Of a stretch of DNA of 64,000 bases, positions 54,014 through 63,320 are shown one piece after another. The stretch is from the NCBI GenBank assembly GCA_963676635.1, contig OY781105.1, forward strand, positions 2,480,001 to 2,544,000. Reading direction: 5' to 3'. A program made the position numbers and the translations under genes. This DNA comes from GCA-002708315 sp963676635. GTDB taxonomy: Bacteria > Bacteroidota > Bacteroidia > Bacteroidales > F082. The notes beneath the pieces were generated by a model. That model saw only the letters and a list, made by a program, of their open reading frames with translations, had not been told where the DNA came from and did not search any database. Each line of letters opens with the position of its first letter. Position 1 is the stretch's first letter.

Positions 54014-54523
54014 CTACAAATCACCCCATAAAAACCAATATCCGGAAATCTCGATTATCCCAACTAATATAATTGCAATTATTGTAATTATGATGGCTAC
54101 ATAATGAGTACCATAGTATTTTCGTAATAAGACAGCACCAAGGGGAATAGACAGAAATGTTGGTGTTAAAGCCACTAATGCATATAACCCATAATTTCTT
54201 ATGATCTTAACCAGCATCTTGTTTTTTCGTGTAAATCTGGGTTTTGCAAGTCGTTTTTGCTTTTTTCTATTTCTATAGTTTCTCCATGATATTCTAATTC
54301 TTTCGGGTATAAGCAATCGTGTATAAGGAGTGATATAAGGACTGAATATTATAATCAGGTTGGTAAGGTAATAGAAGAATAAAAAACCGACGATTCCACC
54401 ACTAATCATAGCAAAAAGAGTACTAACATAATCCAGTCCTATTACATGAGCATACATCGGTGTCATCAGATATTTCACTGATGCCAGCAAAAAAACATGG
54501 ATTATCTTTAAAAACCAGGGCAT
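54014..54523 (-). CDS. hypothetical integral membrane protein
   Basis: A 169-residue protein with about four hydrophobic helices (near residues 4-24, 35-60, 108-130 and 138-160) and a basic cytoplasmic loop (RIRISWRNYRNRKKQKRLAKPR). ATG 54523 is chosen over an in-frame TTG at 54541 because that TTG is inside a TACATTTG promoter box. The helix pattern loosely resembles small-multidrug-export-like proteins, but I do not assign it. It is convergent with nhaA. Confidence 0.6.
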   Translation of the reverse strand: MPWFLKIIHVFLLASVKYLMTPMYAHVIGLDYVSTLFAMISGGIVGFLFFYYLTNLIIIFSPYITPYTRLLIPERIRISWRNYRNRKKQKRLAKPRFTRKNKMLVKIIRNYGLYALVALTPTFLSIPLGAVLLRKYYGTHYVAIIITIIAIILVGIIEISGYWFLWGDL

Positions 54524-54538
54524 ATCTTTATTTGTGGG

Positions 54539-54546
54539 CAAATGTA
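54539..54546 (-). promoter_or_regulatory. -7 box TACATTTG upstream of the 169-residue membrane protein
   Basis: Matches TAnnTTTG on the minus strand, with an implied leader of about 10 nt before ATG 54523. Confidence 0.5.
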
Positions 54547-54628
54547 TGCCAAATTCAATAAATAGTACATGAAGTATTGATTAGAATTACCTAAATAATT
54601 TTATTGAACAAAGGATAATAGTTCTTAA

Positions 54629-55594
54629 TTATACAGGGATATATACTTTGTCTTTCATTTCCTGATATTCAACTTCCGGATCACTTTGAAAGGTAATTCC
54701 TCCGCCACTTTTATAAACCATACCTTCTTTGGTTTTCTCTATGTATCTTATCATAACAAAGCTGTCAAGATTTTTACCGTCAAAAATACCAGCAACTCCT
54801 GTGTAATATCCACGATTATATTTTTCAGAATCTTTAATAACTTCTACTGTCTTCTTCTTTGGTGCACCTGTTATTGATCCTGCCGGAAGTATTTTCTCAA
54901 ACAAATCCCCAATGTTTTTAATAAACTGAGAACGCAGATTCCCTTCTATTTCCGAACTCATTTGCAATAAGCCTCCCCGGTGTGTTTTTATCTCTTCAAT
55001 ATATTTAAACCGCTTAACCCTTACGTTAGTAGCAACAATACTTAAATCATTTCTTATAAGATCTACTATTGTATAATGTTCAGCCAATTCTTTTTCGTTA
55101 CTAAGAAGTTTTTGTTCAGCCCCAGGTATTGATGAATCCATTGTGCCTTTCATGGGATAAGAACTAATTACTCCATCTTTAATTTTTATAAATGTTTCCG
55201 GACTAAACACAACAAACTCATCTTTGTATCTTAAATTATATTTGGCATTACTGCGATAGTAGATATCATCAAGAGTTAGATTAGTTTCAATTTTTGTGGG
55301 CATTGTCAGATTCAGTAAAAACGAATCACCGTGAACAATATGCTTGCGTACATTTTGAAAAGCTTCATGATATCTGCTATATGTAACAGGGAATGTTTTT
55401 ATAAGAACTTTACTATCTGTTTTATCCTGATGCTTATCTTCATTTGTACTTCCACCTATGTTATATACAATATCATCAACTTCATCCAAACGTAACACGA
55501 CTGGCTTATCAAAATCAAAATCAATGATAAACAAGAACGGGACTCCCTGATTACCATATTTATTCATTATGTCAACAGCTCTTATCATAAACAA
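54629..55594 (-). CDS. pabB: aminodeoxychorismate synthase component I (chorismate-binding)
   Basis: A 321-residue chorismate-binding enzyme of the short PabB type. Conserved core segments are present: FSPETFIKI, SYPMKGTMDSS, IVDLIRNDLS, HRGGLLQMSSEIEG and LPAGSITGAPKKKTVEVI. It would convert chorismate with ammonia from PabA to aminodeoxychorismate for folate. It is divergent from pabA (81 bp between starts). The short length and SITGAPK motif favour PabB over TrpE. Confidence 0.88.
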   Translation of the reverse strand: MFMIRAVDIMNKYGNQGVPFLFIIDFDFDKPVVLRLDEVDDIVYNIGGSTNEDKHQDKTDSKVLIKTFPVTYSRYHEAFQNVRKHIVHGDSFLLNLTMPTKIETNLTLDDIYYRSNAKYNLRYKDEFVVFSPETFIKIKDGVISSYPMKGTMDSSIPGAEQKLLSNEKELAEHYTIVDLIRNDLSIVATNVRVKRFKYIEEIKTHRGGLLQMSSEIEGNLRSQFIKNIGDLFEKILPAGSITGAPKKKTVEVIKDSEKYNRGYYTGVAGIFDGKNLDSFVMIRYIEKTKEGMVYKSGGGITFQSDPEVEYQEMKDKVYIPV

Positions 55595-55652
55595 TTAAAA
55601 TATTTACAAAAATAACCTTAAACTTTTAACCTTGAACTTTAAACACTTATTC

Positions 55653-55660
55653 TATTTTTG
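55653..55660 (+). promoter_or_regulatory. pabA: -7 box TATTTTTG of pabA
   Basis: Matches TAnnTTTG. The implied leader before the GTG at 55676 is about 9 nt. The TTG in the box is in frame with pabA and is not taken as start. Confidence 0.6.
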
Positions 55661-55675
55661 CACAAAAATATTTCA

Positions 55676-56239
55676 GTGAGACTACTTGTCATCGACAACT
55701 ACGATTCTTTTACATTCAATCTGCTACAGCTGGTAGAGGAAGCAGGCGTTATGAATTACTCTGTAGTTAAAAACGACCAGCTTAAACAAGTCGATCCTGA
55801 TTCATTTGACAAAGCTCTTATATCTCCCGGGCCTGGTATATCCAGCGAAGCAGGTGATTTGATGTGGTTTATTACCAGATATTATAAAACAAAATCAATA
55901 CTGGGTATTTGCCTTGGACATGAAGCCATAGCGGAGTGTTTTGGCGCAGAAATTATTCCTATGCCTCAACCTATGCACGGTATACGCACAGTATCCAGAG
56001 TTATTATCAAAGATAAAATATACCACAACTTACCAAACACATTACATGTTGGGCATTATCATTCATGGTGCCTTGATGAAAACACACTCCCGGAAGGATT
56101 TCAAATAACAATGCGGGATGAAGATGACATCATTATGTCATTCTCTCATAAAAAATACAGCCTATACGGGATGCAGTATCATCCTGAATCAGTTATGACA
56201 GATAATGGAGCTGATTTATTAAGAAACTGGTTATTTTAG
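55676..56239 (+). CDS. pabA: aminodeoxychorismate/anthranilate synthase glutamine amidotransferase
   Basis: A 187-residue class I glutamine amidotransferase that supplies ammonia to PabB. The nucleophile cysteine is in ILGICLGHEAIAE, and the His/Glu pair in MQYHPESVMT. The GTG start gives VRLLVIDNYDSFTFN, the usual N-terminus. Its neighbour pabB assigns it to folate rather than tryptophan synthesis, though amphibolic use is possible. Its end overlaps the opposite DUF308 gene by 9 bp. Confidence 0.9.
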   Translation: MRLLVIDNYDSFTFNLLQLVEEAGVMNYSVVKNDQLKQVDPDSFDKALISPGPGISSEAGDLMWFITRYYKTKSILGICLGHEAIAECFGAEIIPMPQPMHGIRTVSRVIIKDKIYHNLPNTLHVGHYHSWCLDENTLPEGFQITMRDEDDIIMSFSHKKYSLYGMQYHPESVMTDNGADLLRNWLF

Positions 56240-56767
56240 TTTGGATAACTGTAACGAAATAACCACAAAATAGATACCATACACCATCATAGCCAGAGAT
56301 ATTAACCATACCAACATCGCTGCTTCGGCTGCCGGATAATAGCCAATAAAAACACCACCAGCAGTTAGTAATATTCCTATTATTATATCAAACCATCCGC
56401 CAGCAACATTAACGCTTTGCAACCGTATTCCCAGAAATATTGTTGAAATCCCTGTAAAGATAATCCATAAGCCCACAAGGAATGGTAATATTACTGCCGT
56501 TAATGCAGGGTGTGTGAGAAAAATCAATCCGATAATAATGTTAATTATAGCGCTTAACATACGTAATCCCCAGTTATTGATTACTGCTCTTGATGAAATG
56601 GCAAATCCAAATTGAAAAACACCGGAGATAAGTGATGCCCAGCCTATAAAGAAAGCCAGTCCGACAATAGATTCAACAGGATGCATCATTACCTTTACTG
56701 AAAGAATAATAAATATTATTCCCACAAGGAGTAATAACCACCAGTTAGTTTTAATTCTGCTACCCAT
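56231..56767 (-). CDS. HdeD/DUF308 family membrane protein
   Basis: A 178-residue protein with six short hydrophobic helices in pairs (WLLLLVGIIFIILSV; VGLAFFIGWASLISGVFQF; MLSAIINIIIGLIFL; ILPFLVGLWIIFTGI; IIIGILLTAGGVFIGYY; MLVWLISLAMMVYGI). This is the HdeD-like repeat architecture linked in enterics to acid resistance at high density. Function in Bacteroidota is unknown. Confidence 0.85.
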   Translation of the reverse strand: MGSRIKTNWWLLLLVGIIFIILSVKVMMHPVESIVGLAFFIGWASLISGVFQFGFAISSRAVINNWGLRMLSAIINIIIGLIFLTHPALTAVILPFLVGLWIIFTGISTIFLGIRLQSVNVAGGWFDIIIGILLTAGGVFIGYYPAAEAAMLVWLISLAMMVYGIYFVVISLQLSKLK

Positions 56768-56808
56768 AGTATTAGTTTTAATTAGTAAAAAGTTGCTTTT
56801 TAGTTAAT

Positions 56809-56835
56809 CCGGGAAATATTTTCAATATTTCCCGG
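56809..56835. terminator. 12-bp hairpin between ridA and the DUF308 gene
   Basis: A perfect stem CCGGGAAATATT / AATATTTCCCGG with a 3-base loop lies 8 bp after the ridA stop. The U-tract is weak, so it may be a terminator or an mRNA 3'-end stabiliser. Confidence 0.65.
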
Positions 56836-56843
56836 AAGTATAA

Positions 56844-57227
56844 TTATTTCATGGCAATGGCTTCTATTTCTACCATCACATCCAATGGTAATTCTTTAAC
56901 AGCAAATGCTGCACGTGCCGGTGGATCTGTTGGAAAATATGTTCCATATACTTCATTCATTCCAGGAAACAGTGACATGTCTTTAAGATATATCGTACAC
57001 TTAAGCAATTTTGATAAATCATCACCATAACCAGCTTCAGTAATAATTGCCTGAATATTCCTTAAACACATATCTGTTTGTTCAGCTATTCCTCCTTCTA
57101 CAATTTGTCCGGTTGCAGGGACAACCGGAATTTGTCCGGATACAAACAATGTGTTATTTTGCTCAACTGCCTGACTGTATGGACCTATAGGCGCAGGAGC
57201 GTTTTCTGTATAGATTATTCTTTTCAT
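56844..57227 (-). CDS. ridA: RidA family enamine/imine deaminase
   Basis: A 127-residue RidA/YjgF protein that hydrolyses reactive 2-aminoacrylate-type enamines released by PLP enzymes. The signature PPARAAFAVKELPLDVMVEIEAIA carries the catalytic arginine. The N-terminal APAPIGPYSQAV and FVSGQIPVVP segments are typical. The start at 57227 (MKRIIYTENAP) is chosen over an upstream in-frame ATG. A TATCTTTG -7 box lies at 57254-57261 on the minus strand. Confidence 0.95.
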   Translation of the reverse strand: MKRIIYTENAPAPIGPYSQAVEQNNTLFVSGQIPVVPATGQIVEGGIAEQTDMCLRNIQAIITEAGYGDDLSKLLKCTIYLKDMSLFPGMNEVYGTYFPTDPPARAAFAVKELPLDVMVEIEAIAMK

Positions 57228-57383
57228 GGATAATTTTATATTTAATGTCTTTTCAAAGATAGGGATTTTAACAATTATATATGTAGAACACAACTATAAT
57301 AAAATATAATTTCTTATTAAAACCAGATAGTCACACCTTTCTTTTCATCAATTTTTCTGCTTCCTATTACCCTCTATATAAAC

Positions 57384-57548
57384 ACATTTGACAAAACCCA
57401 TATTATCACTTGTGAAAACATACTATTTCTCTTGTGAAAAGACCATTTTTCTCTTGTAAAAACACATCTCTGATGCGCATCAGGATTGTTTTTGATGCGC
57501 ATCAGAAATCGTTTTGATGCGCATCAGGATTTGTTTTGGTGCGCATCA
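57384..57548 (+). repeat. 22-bp periodic array of palindromic cores (array 2, 7-8 units)
   Basis: Units are centred at 57410.5, 57432.5, 57454.5, 57476.5, 57498.5, 57520.5 and 57542.5, exactly 22 bp apart, with a degenerate unit at 57388.5. The first block has a TCaCTTGTGAAAA-type core. The second block is the 12-bp palindrome TGATGCGCATCA (three perfect copies, then TGGTGCGCATCA) with about 10-bp spacers. The array lies in the 501-bp gap between the divergent ridA and acyl-CoA dehydrogenase genes. Apart from the array and the two -7 boxes, nothing is recognised in that gap. Confidence 0.88.
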
Positions 57549-57700
57549 GAATAACGATATGTCTTTAAACAAAAATAATAGTCAAAATAATTATTTATAA
57601 TCAGACCTTATATCCGGACTATTTCATATAATATGAACAATTCAAATCCATTAAATTCTCCATATTATCAATTCATTACTGAACAATAATTCAATTATCC

Positions 57701-57708
57701 TATCTTTG
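57701..57708 (+). promoter_or_regulatory. -7 box TATCTTTG of the acyl-CoA dehydrogenase gene
   Basis: Matches TAnnTTTG 20 bp before the ATG at 57729. It is the same sequence as the box in front of ridA on the other strand. Confidence 0.6.
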
Positions 57709-57728
57709 TCTGAAAATAAATAAACAAT

Positions 57729-58892
57729 ATGGCTACTCCCGATTATTACCTTGTAGATGAATTACTAACAGAGGAACACAAAATAGTACGCAATGCTGTA
57801 CGCGAATGGGTTGACCGGTCGGTAAAACCTATAATCGATGACGCAGCACAAAAACATACATTCCCTTTACATTTAATTAAAGAAATGGGCGAAATAGGAG
57901 CTTTTGGCCCTTACATACCAGAGAAATACGGTGGTGCAGGAATGGATCAGGTTACCTATGGTATAATAATGACAGAGCTGGAACGGGGTGATTCTGCTGT
58001 TCGATCAGCAGCGTCAGTACAAACATCGCTGGTAATGTATCCCATTTACGCATTTGGCAGTGAAGAACAGCGAATGAAATTTCTGCCCGGGCTGGCATCA
58101 GGTGAACTAATAGGTTGTTTCGGACTAACAGAACCAAATCACGGGTCTGATCCTGGTAGTATGCTTACTCATTTTGAAGATAAGGGAGATTATTACCTTC
58201 TTAACGGGGCAAAAATGTGGATCACTAATTCACCAATTGCTGACATTGCTGTTGTATGGGCAAAAGATGATGAAGGTAAAATCCGTGGACTTATTGTTGA
58301 AAAAGATATGGAAGGGTTTTCTGCTCCTGAAACACTTAAAAAATGGTCGTTAAGAGCATCGATAACAGGAGAGCTTGTTTTTGACAATGTGAAAGTGCCT
58401 AAAGAGAATTTACTACCAAATGTTATTGGCTTAAAAGGTCCATTAAAATGTTTAAATTCTGCACGATATGGCATTGCCTGGGGTGCTGTTGGCGCTGCTA
58501 TAGATTGTTATAATACAGCTTTGCAATATTCGCTTGAGCGGCAACAATTTGGAAAACCCATTGCATCATTTCAGTTGCAACAGAAAAAGCTCGCTGAAAT
58601 GCTCACAGAAATAACAAAAGCTCAATTACTGGTATGGCGCGTTGGTATGCTTCGCAACGATGACAGAGCAACACCAGCCCAAATATCAATGGCGAAAAGA
58701 AATAATGTAAATATGGCTTTGGAAGTAGCACGCGAAAGCCGTCAGATGCTTGGCGCTATGGGCATAACAGGCGATTTCCCTATTATGCGTCATATGATGA
58801 ATCTGGAATCTGTTATTACTTATGAAGGCACACATGATATTCACCTACTGATAACAGGATTCGACATAACTGGTATTTCTGCTTTTGAATAG
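57729..58892 (+). CDS. acyl-CoA dehydrogenase, glutaryl-CoA dehydrogenase type
   Basis: A 387-residue FAD enzyme closest to glutaryl-CoA dehydrogenases. Features are AVRSAASVQTSLVMYPIYAFGSEEQ, CFGLTEPNHGSDPG, the RYGIAWGAVGAAIDCY helix, and the catalytic glutamate in ITYEGTHDIH. Glutaryl-CoA dehydrogenase makes crotonyl-CoA, a direct precursor of butyryl-CoA, which ptb-buk 8 kb away could convert to butyrate. Other short-chain acyl-CoA substrates are possible. No electron-transfer flavoprotein genes are in the window. Confidence 0.88.
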   Translation: MATPDYYLVDELLTEEHKIVRNAVREWVDRSVKPIIDDAAQKHTFPLHLIKEMGEIGAFGPYIPEKYGGAGMDQVTYGIIMTELERGDSAVRSAASVQTSLVMYPIYAFGSEEQRMKFLPGLASGELIGCFGLTEPNHGSDPGSMLTHFEDKGDYYLLNGAKMWITNSPIADIAVVWAKDDEGKIRGLIVEKDMEGFSAPETLKKWSLRASITGELVFDNVKVPKENLLPNVIGLKGPLKCLNSARYGIAWGAVGAAIDCYNTALQYSLERQQFGKPIASFQLQQKKLAEMLTEITKAQLLVWRVGMLRNDDRATPAQISMAKRNNVNMALEVARESRQMLGAMGITGDFPIMRHMMNLESVITYEGTHDIHLLITGFDITGISAFE

Positions 58893-58921
58893 ATGTTAGT
58901 ATGTAATAATCACAAATTCGA

Positions 58922-61609
58922 TTATTTCACATTCAAATTACTTCTTAATCTGATATCTCCTGATGATGATCCAATCATTATTCTGAAGTCTCCGGGTTCA
59001 ATTACCGATTGCATATCGTCATCATACATGGTAAGTAGTCCGGGTGTGATTTTAAATGATATATTTTTTGTTTCTCCTTGTTTAAGATGTATACGTTTAA
59101 AGCCTTTAAGCTGTCTCACCGGGCGGGCTACAGAAGCAAAAATATCTTTAATATAAAGCTGAACAACTTCATCACCATCATATTCACCTGTATTGGTTAT
59201 GTTAAAGCTAACAACAGCTGTATCTGTTGTTGACATTGCTGACTTGTTGATATTTATATCCTTGTATTCAAAATCAGTATAACTAAGACCATAACCGAAA
59301 GGAAACAAAGGCTTTCCTGTAAGATTAACATAATCATCACCACGACCAGTAGGCTTATGGTTGTAATATAATGGTAACTGGGATTCATGAACAGGGAATG
59401 TTATTGGCAATCGTCCAGCCGGATTATAATCACCAAACAACACATCGGCAACAGCCAAACCACCTTCATCGCCCGGATACCACACATCAATAATCGCGTC
59501 AACATTATCAATCCATTTATCCATAGTAACAGCACTACCCCCAACTAACACAACAACAACAGGTTTACCTGTAGCAGCAATTTGATTAATCAGCTCTTGC
59601 TGATGTCCGGGCAATGAAAGATAAGCCCTGTCTCTGAACTCACCTTCTTCTATACCAACGCAAACAATAGCAATATCATTTTTCTTAACAAGATTTACAG
59701 CATTTTTAATATCCTTTTTCCAGTTATTATCAACACCCATATTCCAAACAAGTTTAAACCACACGTTACCTACTGTTTCATAAAACTCAACTTTAATGTC
59801 ATAAGCCTTTCCTTTCTCAAAATGATAAGAATCTGTAATTTGTCTGAAAGTTTGCTTTTTCCAGTTATCAATCAGTAAATTTCCGTTTATATAAAGTCTA
59901 TAGCCATCATCCCCTTTAAGACCTATTTTGAAATCACCCGTTTCCGGAGATATCAGTTTACCAGTCCATCGAACAGAATAAAAGTCATAGTTTACTTTTT
60001 CAGGATCAGGAGAAAATAAAGTCCACCTGAAATCAATTTTATTATCGGTTCTTGACAAAGCAGGCTCACCTTCAAGATTGATATTATTAAAATAATCAGC
60101 ACTGAGTCCTTTAGCTAATCCCTTTTCATTGTCATGAAACAAAACACTGTCAGGAACAGCAACAAAATCAAAATTCTCTCTGCCGCAGCCCGCAGAATAA
60201 AATACTTTCGTTCCCTCTCCGGTTTTACTTTTAATACCATCAAGAATACAAACAGGATTTCCCGGACCAGAGTAACCGCCAGGTCTTGCTTCAACAGCAT
60301 CAGTACCAATAACGGCAACAGATTGAATATTATCCTTCAAAGGAAGAGTATTATCTTTATTTATAAGCAGCACAACAGACTCAGCAGCAGCTTTTAAAGC
60401 AAGCCTTCTGTTTTTTTCAATACGTATAGCTGCCTGTTCAATATCTTCAACACTCACATAAGGATCATCAAAAAGACCCAACTGAAACTTAGCCTTCAAC
60501 ACCCTTCTAACAGCATCATTAATTGCACCTTCATCAACCATACCTTTTTTAAAGGCATCATAAAACAAAGGATAATGGCTGTAAGATGTTTGAAAGATAA
60601 CATCAAGACCATTGTTAATAGCCTGTTGAGTTGATTCAGCATAATCTTTTGTAGTAAAATGCAACACATTAGCACCACCCGTTGCTCCCGCATCAGAAAT
60701 AACAAAGCCATCAAAACCCCACTCATCTTTCAGCTTATCCTTTAGCAACCAACTATTAGCCGTTGCAGGCCTGCCATCAACAGAATTATAAGCCGTCATT
60801 ACAGATCTGGCTCCGGCCTTTTGGACAGCAGCTTTAAAAGCAGGAAAATATACCTCATCAAGTAATCGTTCATTAAAATGAACAGGATAGCTATCGCGGC
60901 CACCATCACCTACATTTGCCACAAAATGCTTAGGAGTGGCGATAACCCCGGATTTTTCAAAAGCCGAGATATAAGCAATCGCCATTTGTGAAGTAAGAAA
61001 AGGATCCTCACCATAAGTTTCTTCCGTGCGACCCCATCTAACATCACGAGCAATGTTAACAACAGGTGATAAATTCTGCCTGATACCACGGACTCTCATT
61101 TCTTCAGCAATAGCCAAAGCAACACTATCCATCAGCTTAACATCCCATGATGCAGCCAGACCAATAGCCTGAGGAAATACAACAGCATCCTCCCTTATTA
61201 AACCATGTAAAGCCTCATCAAAAGGAATAATAGGAATACCCAAACGTGTTTCTTCAATAAAATATTTCTGAATATCATTTATAAGCAATGCCGTTTCCAT
61301 AGCATTAGCACCAGAAGAATAACTAAGAATCTGTTCAGCTTCATTACCCGAAGAACCCGCAGTTGCCACCTGAAAACCAAAAATACCATGTTTATAATTT
61401 TCTTTACCATCAGATAAATCGCCTGGAATCATATATAGTTGCCAAAATTTTTCCTCCATTGTCATTCTTGATAATAAATCCTCAACTCTTACATCAACCG
61501 GAGCTTCGGAATCTTTATAGACAACCGCATCTTTATTATCGCACGATACAATACTTACTGTCAACACGCCGATCAGTAAAATAACTAATATTAGCCTCCT
61601 ATTATTCAT
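58922..61609 (-). CDS. GH3 family beta-glycosidase with PA14 domain (lipoprotein)
   Basis: An 895-residue lipoprotein (lipobox SIVSC, C23). The GH3 N-terminal barrel includes the KHF motif (TPKHFVANVGDGGRDSY) and the nucleophile D306 in FVISDAG. The C-terminal alpha/beta domain follows with an inserted PA14 module (about residues 500-650, KGLSADYFNN to VWFKLVW), then a fibronectin-III-like end (GDEVVQLYIKD). Beta-glucosidase or beta-xylosidase are both possible. Its ATG overlaps the stop of the upstream fucosidase by 8 bp, indicating translational coupling. Confidence 0.93.
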   Translation of the reverse strand: MNNRRLILVILLIGVLTVSIVSCDNKDAVVYKDSEAPVDVRVEDLLSRMTMEEKFWQLYMIPGDLSDGKENYKHGIFGFQVATAGSSGNEAEQILSYSSGANAMETALLINDIQKYFIEETRLGIPIIPFDEALHGLIREDAVVFPQAIGLAASWDVKLMDSVALAIAEEMRVRGIRQNLSPVVNIARDVRWGRTEETYGEDPFLTSQMAIAYISAFEKSGVIATPKHFVANVGDGGRDSYPVHFNERLLDEVYFPAFKAAVQKAGARSVMTAYNSVDGRPATANSWLLKDKLKDEWGFDGFVISDAGATGGANVLHFTTKDYAESTQQAINNGLDVIFQTSYSHYPLFYDAFKKGMVDEGAINDAVRRVLKAKFQLGLFDDPYVSVEDIEQAAIRIEKNRRLALKAAAESVVLLINKDNTLPLKDNIQSVAVIGTDAVEARPGGYSGPGNPVCILDGIKSKTGEGTKVFYSAGCGRENFDFVAVPDSVLFHDNEKGLAKGLSADYFNNINLEGEPALSRTDNKIDFRWTLFSPDPEKVNYDFYSVRWTGKLISPETGDFKIGLKGDDGYRLYINGNLLIDNWKKQTFRQITDSYHFEKGKAYDIKVEFYETVGNVWFKLVWNMGVDNNWKKDIKNAVNLVKKNDIAIVCVGIEEGEFRDRAYLSLPGHQQELINQIAATGKPVVVVLVGGSAVTMDKWIDNVDAIIDVWYPGDEGGLAVADVLFGDYNPAGRLPITFPVHESQLPLYYNHKPTGRGDDYVNLTGKPLFPFGYGLSYTDFEYKDININKSAMSTTDTAVVSFNITNTGEYDGDEVVQLYIKDIFASVARPVRQLKGFKRIHLKQGETKNISFKITPGLLTMYDDDMQSVIEPGDFRIMIGSSSGDIRLRSNLNVK

Positions 61610-63113
61610 AATTATCTGAGATCTGTTCCATTTCCGGAGAACGATACAATTCAAAATTCGAAAGCGCTATTGTATTATTAGCCCCAAGAATAGTTAATTT
61701 TAATTTTTTAGCTTTTACAGGATCTATTTTCACAATCCTTTTATAACCAATAGTACTACCATTAAAAACCTGTTTCCAGTTACCTGAATCATCAAGCACA
61801 TCAATCTCAAAAGAGTAGATACGCTGTCCATATTTAATTGGCTCCTGCAAAACAAACAAATCAAATTCCTTTTCATTGGGTAATTCAAAGACCAGATTTG
61901 ATGTTTTCACCGAATCATCAGTTGCCCAATATGAATCATTATTACCATCAAATACATTAATAGAAGAAAATTTAATATGATTTTGTCTGGTGTTAGATGC
62001 GTTTACAGAAGCACCTTTGATTAAGTTAGAACTAAAGGTACTATCTAAAATATCACGAAAATGTTTTAATGCCTGTATATCATTTTCATGGATAAGACCT
62101 CTTTTATCAGGAGGCAGGTTAAGAAGCATAACAGCGTTCCTGCCAACAGATTTGTAATATATTTCCATCAGCTGGTCAGGAGATTTGACCAGAGAATCCT
62201 CTTCAGAATGATAAAACCATCCGGGCCTTATTGACACATCACACTGGCCCACAACCCAATTAACACCATCCGGGTCACCTGAATTAAGATAAGCAGGATT
62301 TGATTTACCAATTATAATACTATCGCAAGTAATTGTAGACCAAAAGGGGTCGCCGGCAAAACCATGTTCATTACCAATCCAGTGTACATCAGGACCAGCA
62401 TCAGAGAATATTTTAATATTAGGCTGTAGATTTCTTGCCAGTGTAAAAATCTCATCCCAACCATAATATGTTTTACTATCAATTTTACGCGTTTCATTGG
62501 CACCACCATAATAACCATTACCGCCATTTGCACCATCAAACCAAATCTCGTTTACCTCACCATAATCAGACAGTAACTCGGTAAGCTGATTTTTGTAATA
62601 TGTTACATAACCGGGCATACCATAATCACTACGATTTCTATCCCATGGACTAAGATACAATCCGACTTTTAATCCATGTTCATGGCAGGCATCAGTAAAC
62701 TCCTTAACAATATCACCTTCACCATTTTTATAAGGACTGTTTTTAATGCTATGATCTGTATACTTACTGGGCCACAAGCAAAAACCATCATGATGTTTAG
62801 CAGTAAGAATCAACTCTTTTATTCCAGCATCTTTAGCAGTAAGAACCCATTGTTCAACATCAAGATCAGTAGGATTAAAAACTAATGGATCTTCATCACC
62901 GTAACCCCATTCCTTACCTGTAAAAGTATTTGTAGTAAAATGGATAAACCCCACAAATTCCATCTGTTGATAATCCAATAATTTCTGAGGAGGAACAACT
63001 TTACACGTAGTGATATCCATAGGTTTGCTCTCACGATAACTACATGATGATATAATAATTATACCTATAAACAGTATAATAACAGCTAAATTTTTGGTTA
63101 TGTATCTTTTCAT
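61602..63113 (-). CDS. GH29 alpha-L-fucosidase (lipoprotein)
   Basis: A 503-residue lipoprotein (lipobox IISSC, C24). The GH29 core has the substrate HHDGFCLWPS (107-116) and the nucleophile D193 in EIWFDGANGG. The last 150 residues form a discoidin-like (F5/8 type C) domain (SVNASNTRQNHIKFSSINVFDG). It removes fucose from glycans in the periplasm or at the surface. It is first in a two-gene operon with the GH3 enzyme, and no SusC/SusD pair is visible here, so this is not a complete polysaccharide utilisation locus. Confidence 0.93.
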   Translation of the reverse strand: MKRYITKNLAVIILFIGIIIISSCSYRESKPMDITTCKVVPPQKLLDYQQMEFVGFIHFTTNTFTGKEWGYGDEDPLVFNPTDLDVEQWVLTAKDAGIKELILTAKHHDGFCLWPSKYTDHSIKNSPYKNGEGDIVKEFTDACHEHGLKVGLYLSPWDRNRSDYGMPGYVTYYKNQLTELLSDYGEVNEIWFDGANGGNGYYGGANETRKIDSKTYYGWDEIFTLARNLQPNIKIFSDAGPDVHWIGNEHGFAGDPFWSTITCDSIIIGKSNPAYLNSGDPDGVNWVVGQCDVSIRPGWFYHSEEDSLVKSPDQLMEIYYKSVGRNAVMLLNLPPDKRGLIHENDIQALKHFRDILDSTFSSNLIKGASVNASNTRQNHIKFSSINVFDGNNDSYWATDDSVKTSNLVFELPNEKEFDLFVLQEPIKYGQRIYSFEIDVLDDSGNWKQVFNGSTIGYKRIVKIDPVKAKKLKLTILGANNTIALSNFELYRSPEMEQISDNYE

Positions 63114-63203
63114 TTATAATATTAATCCTAAGGCATATAAAAATAACACACAAAACTAATGAAATTTAACAGGAAAACGATACCATAAATAACATAACCA
63201 ATA

Positions 63204-63238
63204 ACAAAAAAACGACCACTCAATATTAAGTGGTCGTT
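63204..63238 (-). terminator. rho-independent terminator of the small secreted protein gene
   Basis: The stem AACGACCACT / AGTGGTCGTT with an 8-base loop is followed, on the minus strand, by a T-run (TTTTTTT). It lies about 80 bp after the stop of the 195-residue gene. Confidence 0.85.
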
Positions 63239-63320
63239 CGGAGTTGATTATAATTTACTAAACTAAACCCATAGATAATTTAAAATGCGGAAATTAAATC
63301 TTAGGTTCTGGCTAATAACA

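Noticed and set aside
57406..57460. TTGTGAA words in array 2 that resemble canonical Rex half-sites
   Set aside because: They lie on one strand at 22-bp steps with no TTCACAA partner at N4 spacing, so they do not form Rex boxes; they are better explained as array cores.
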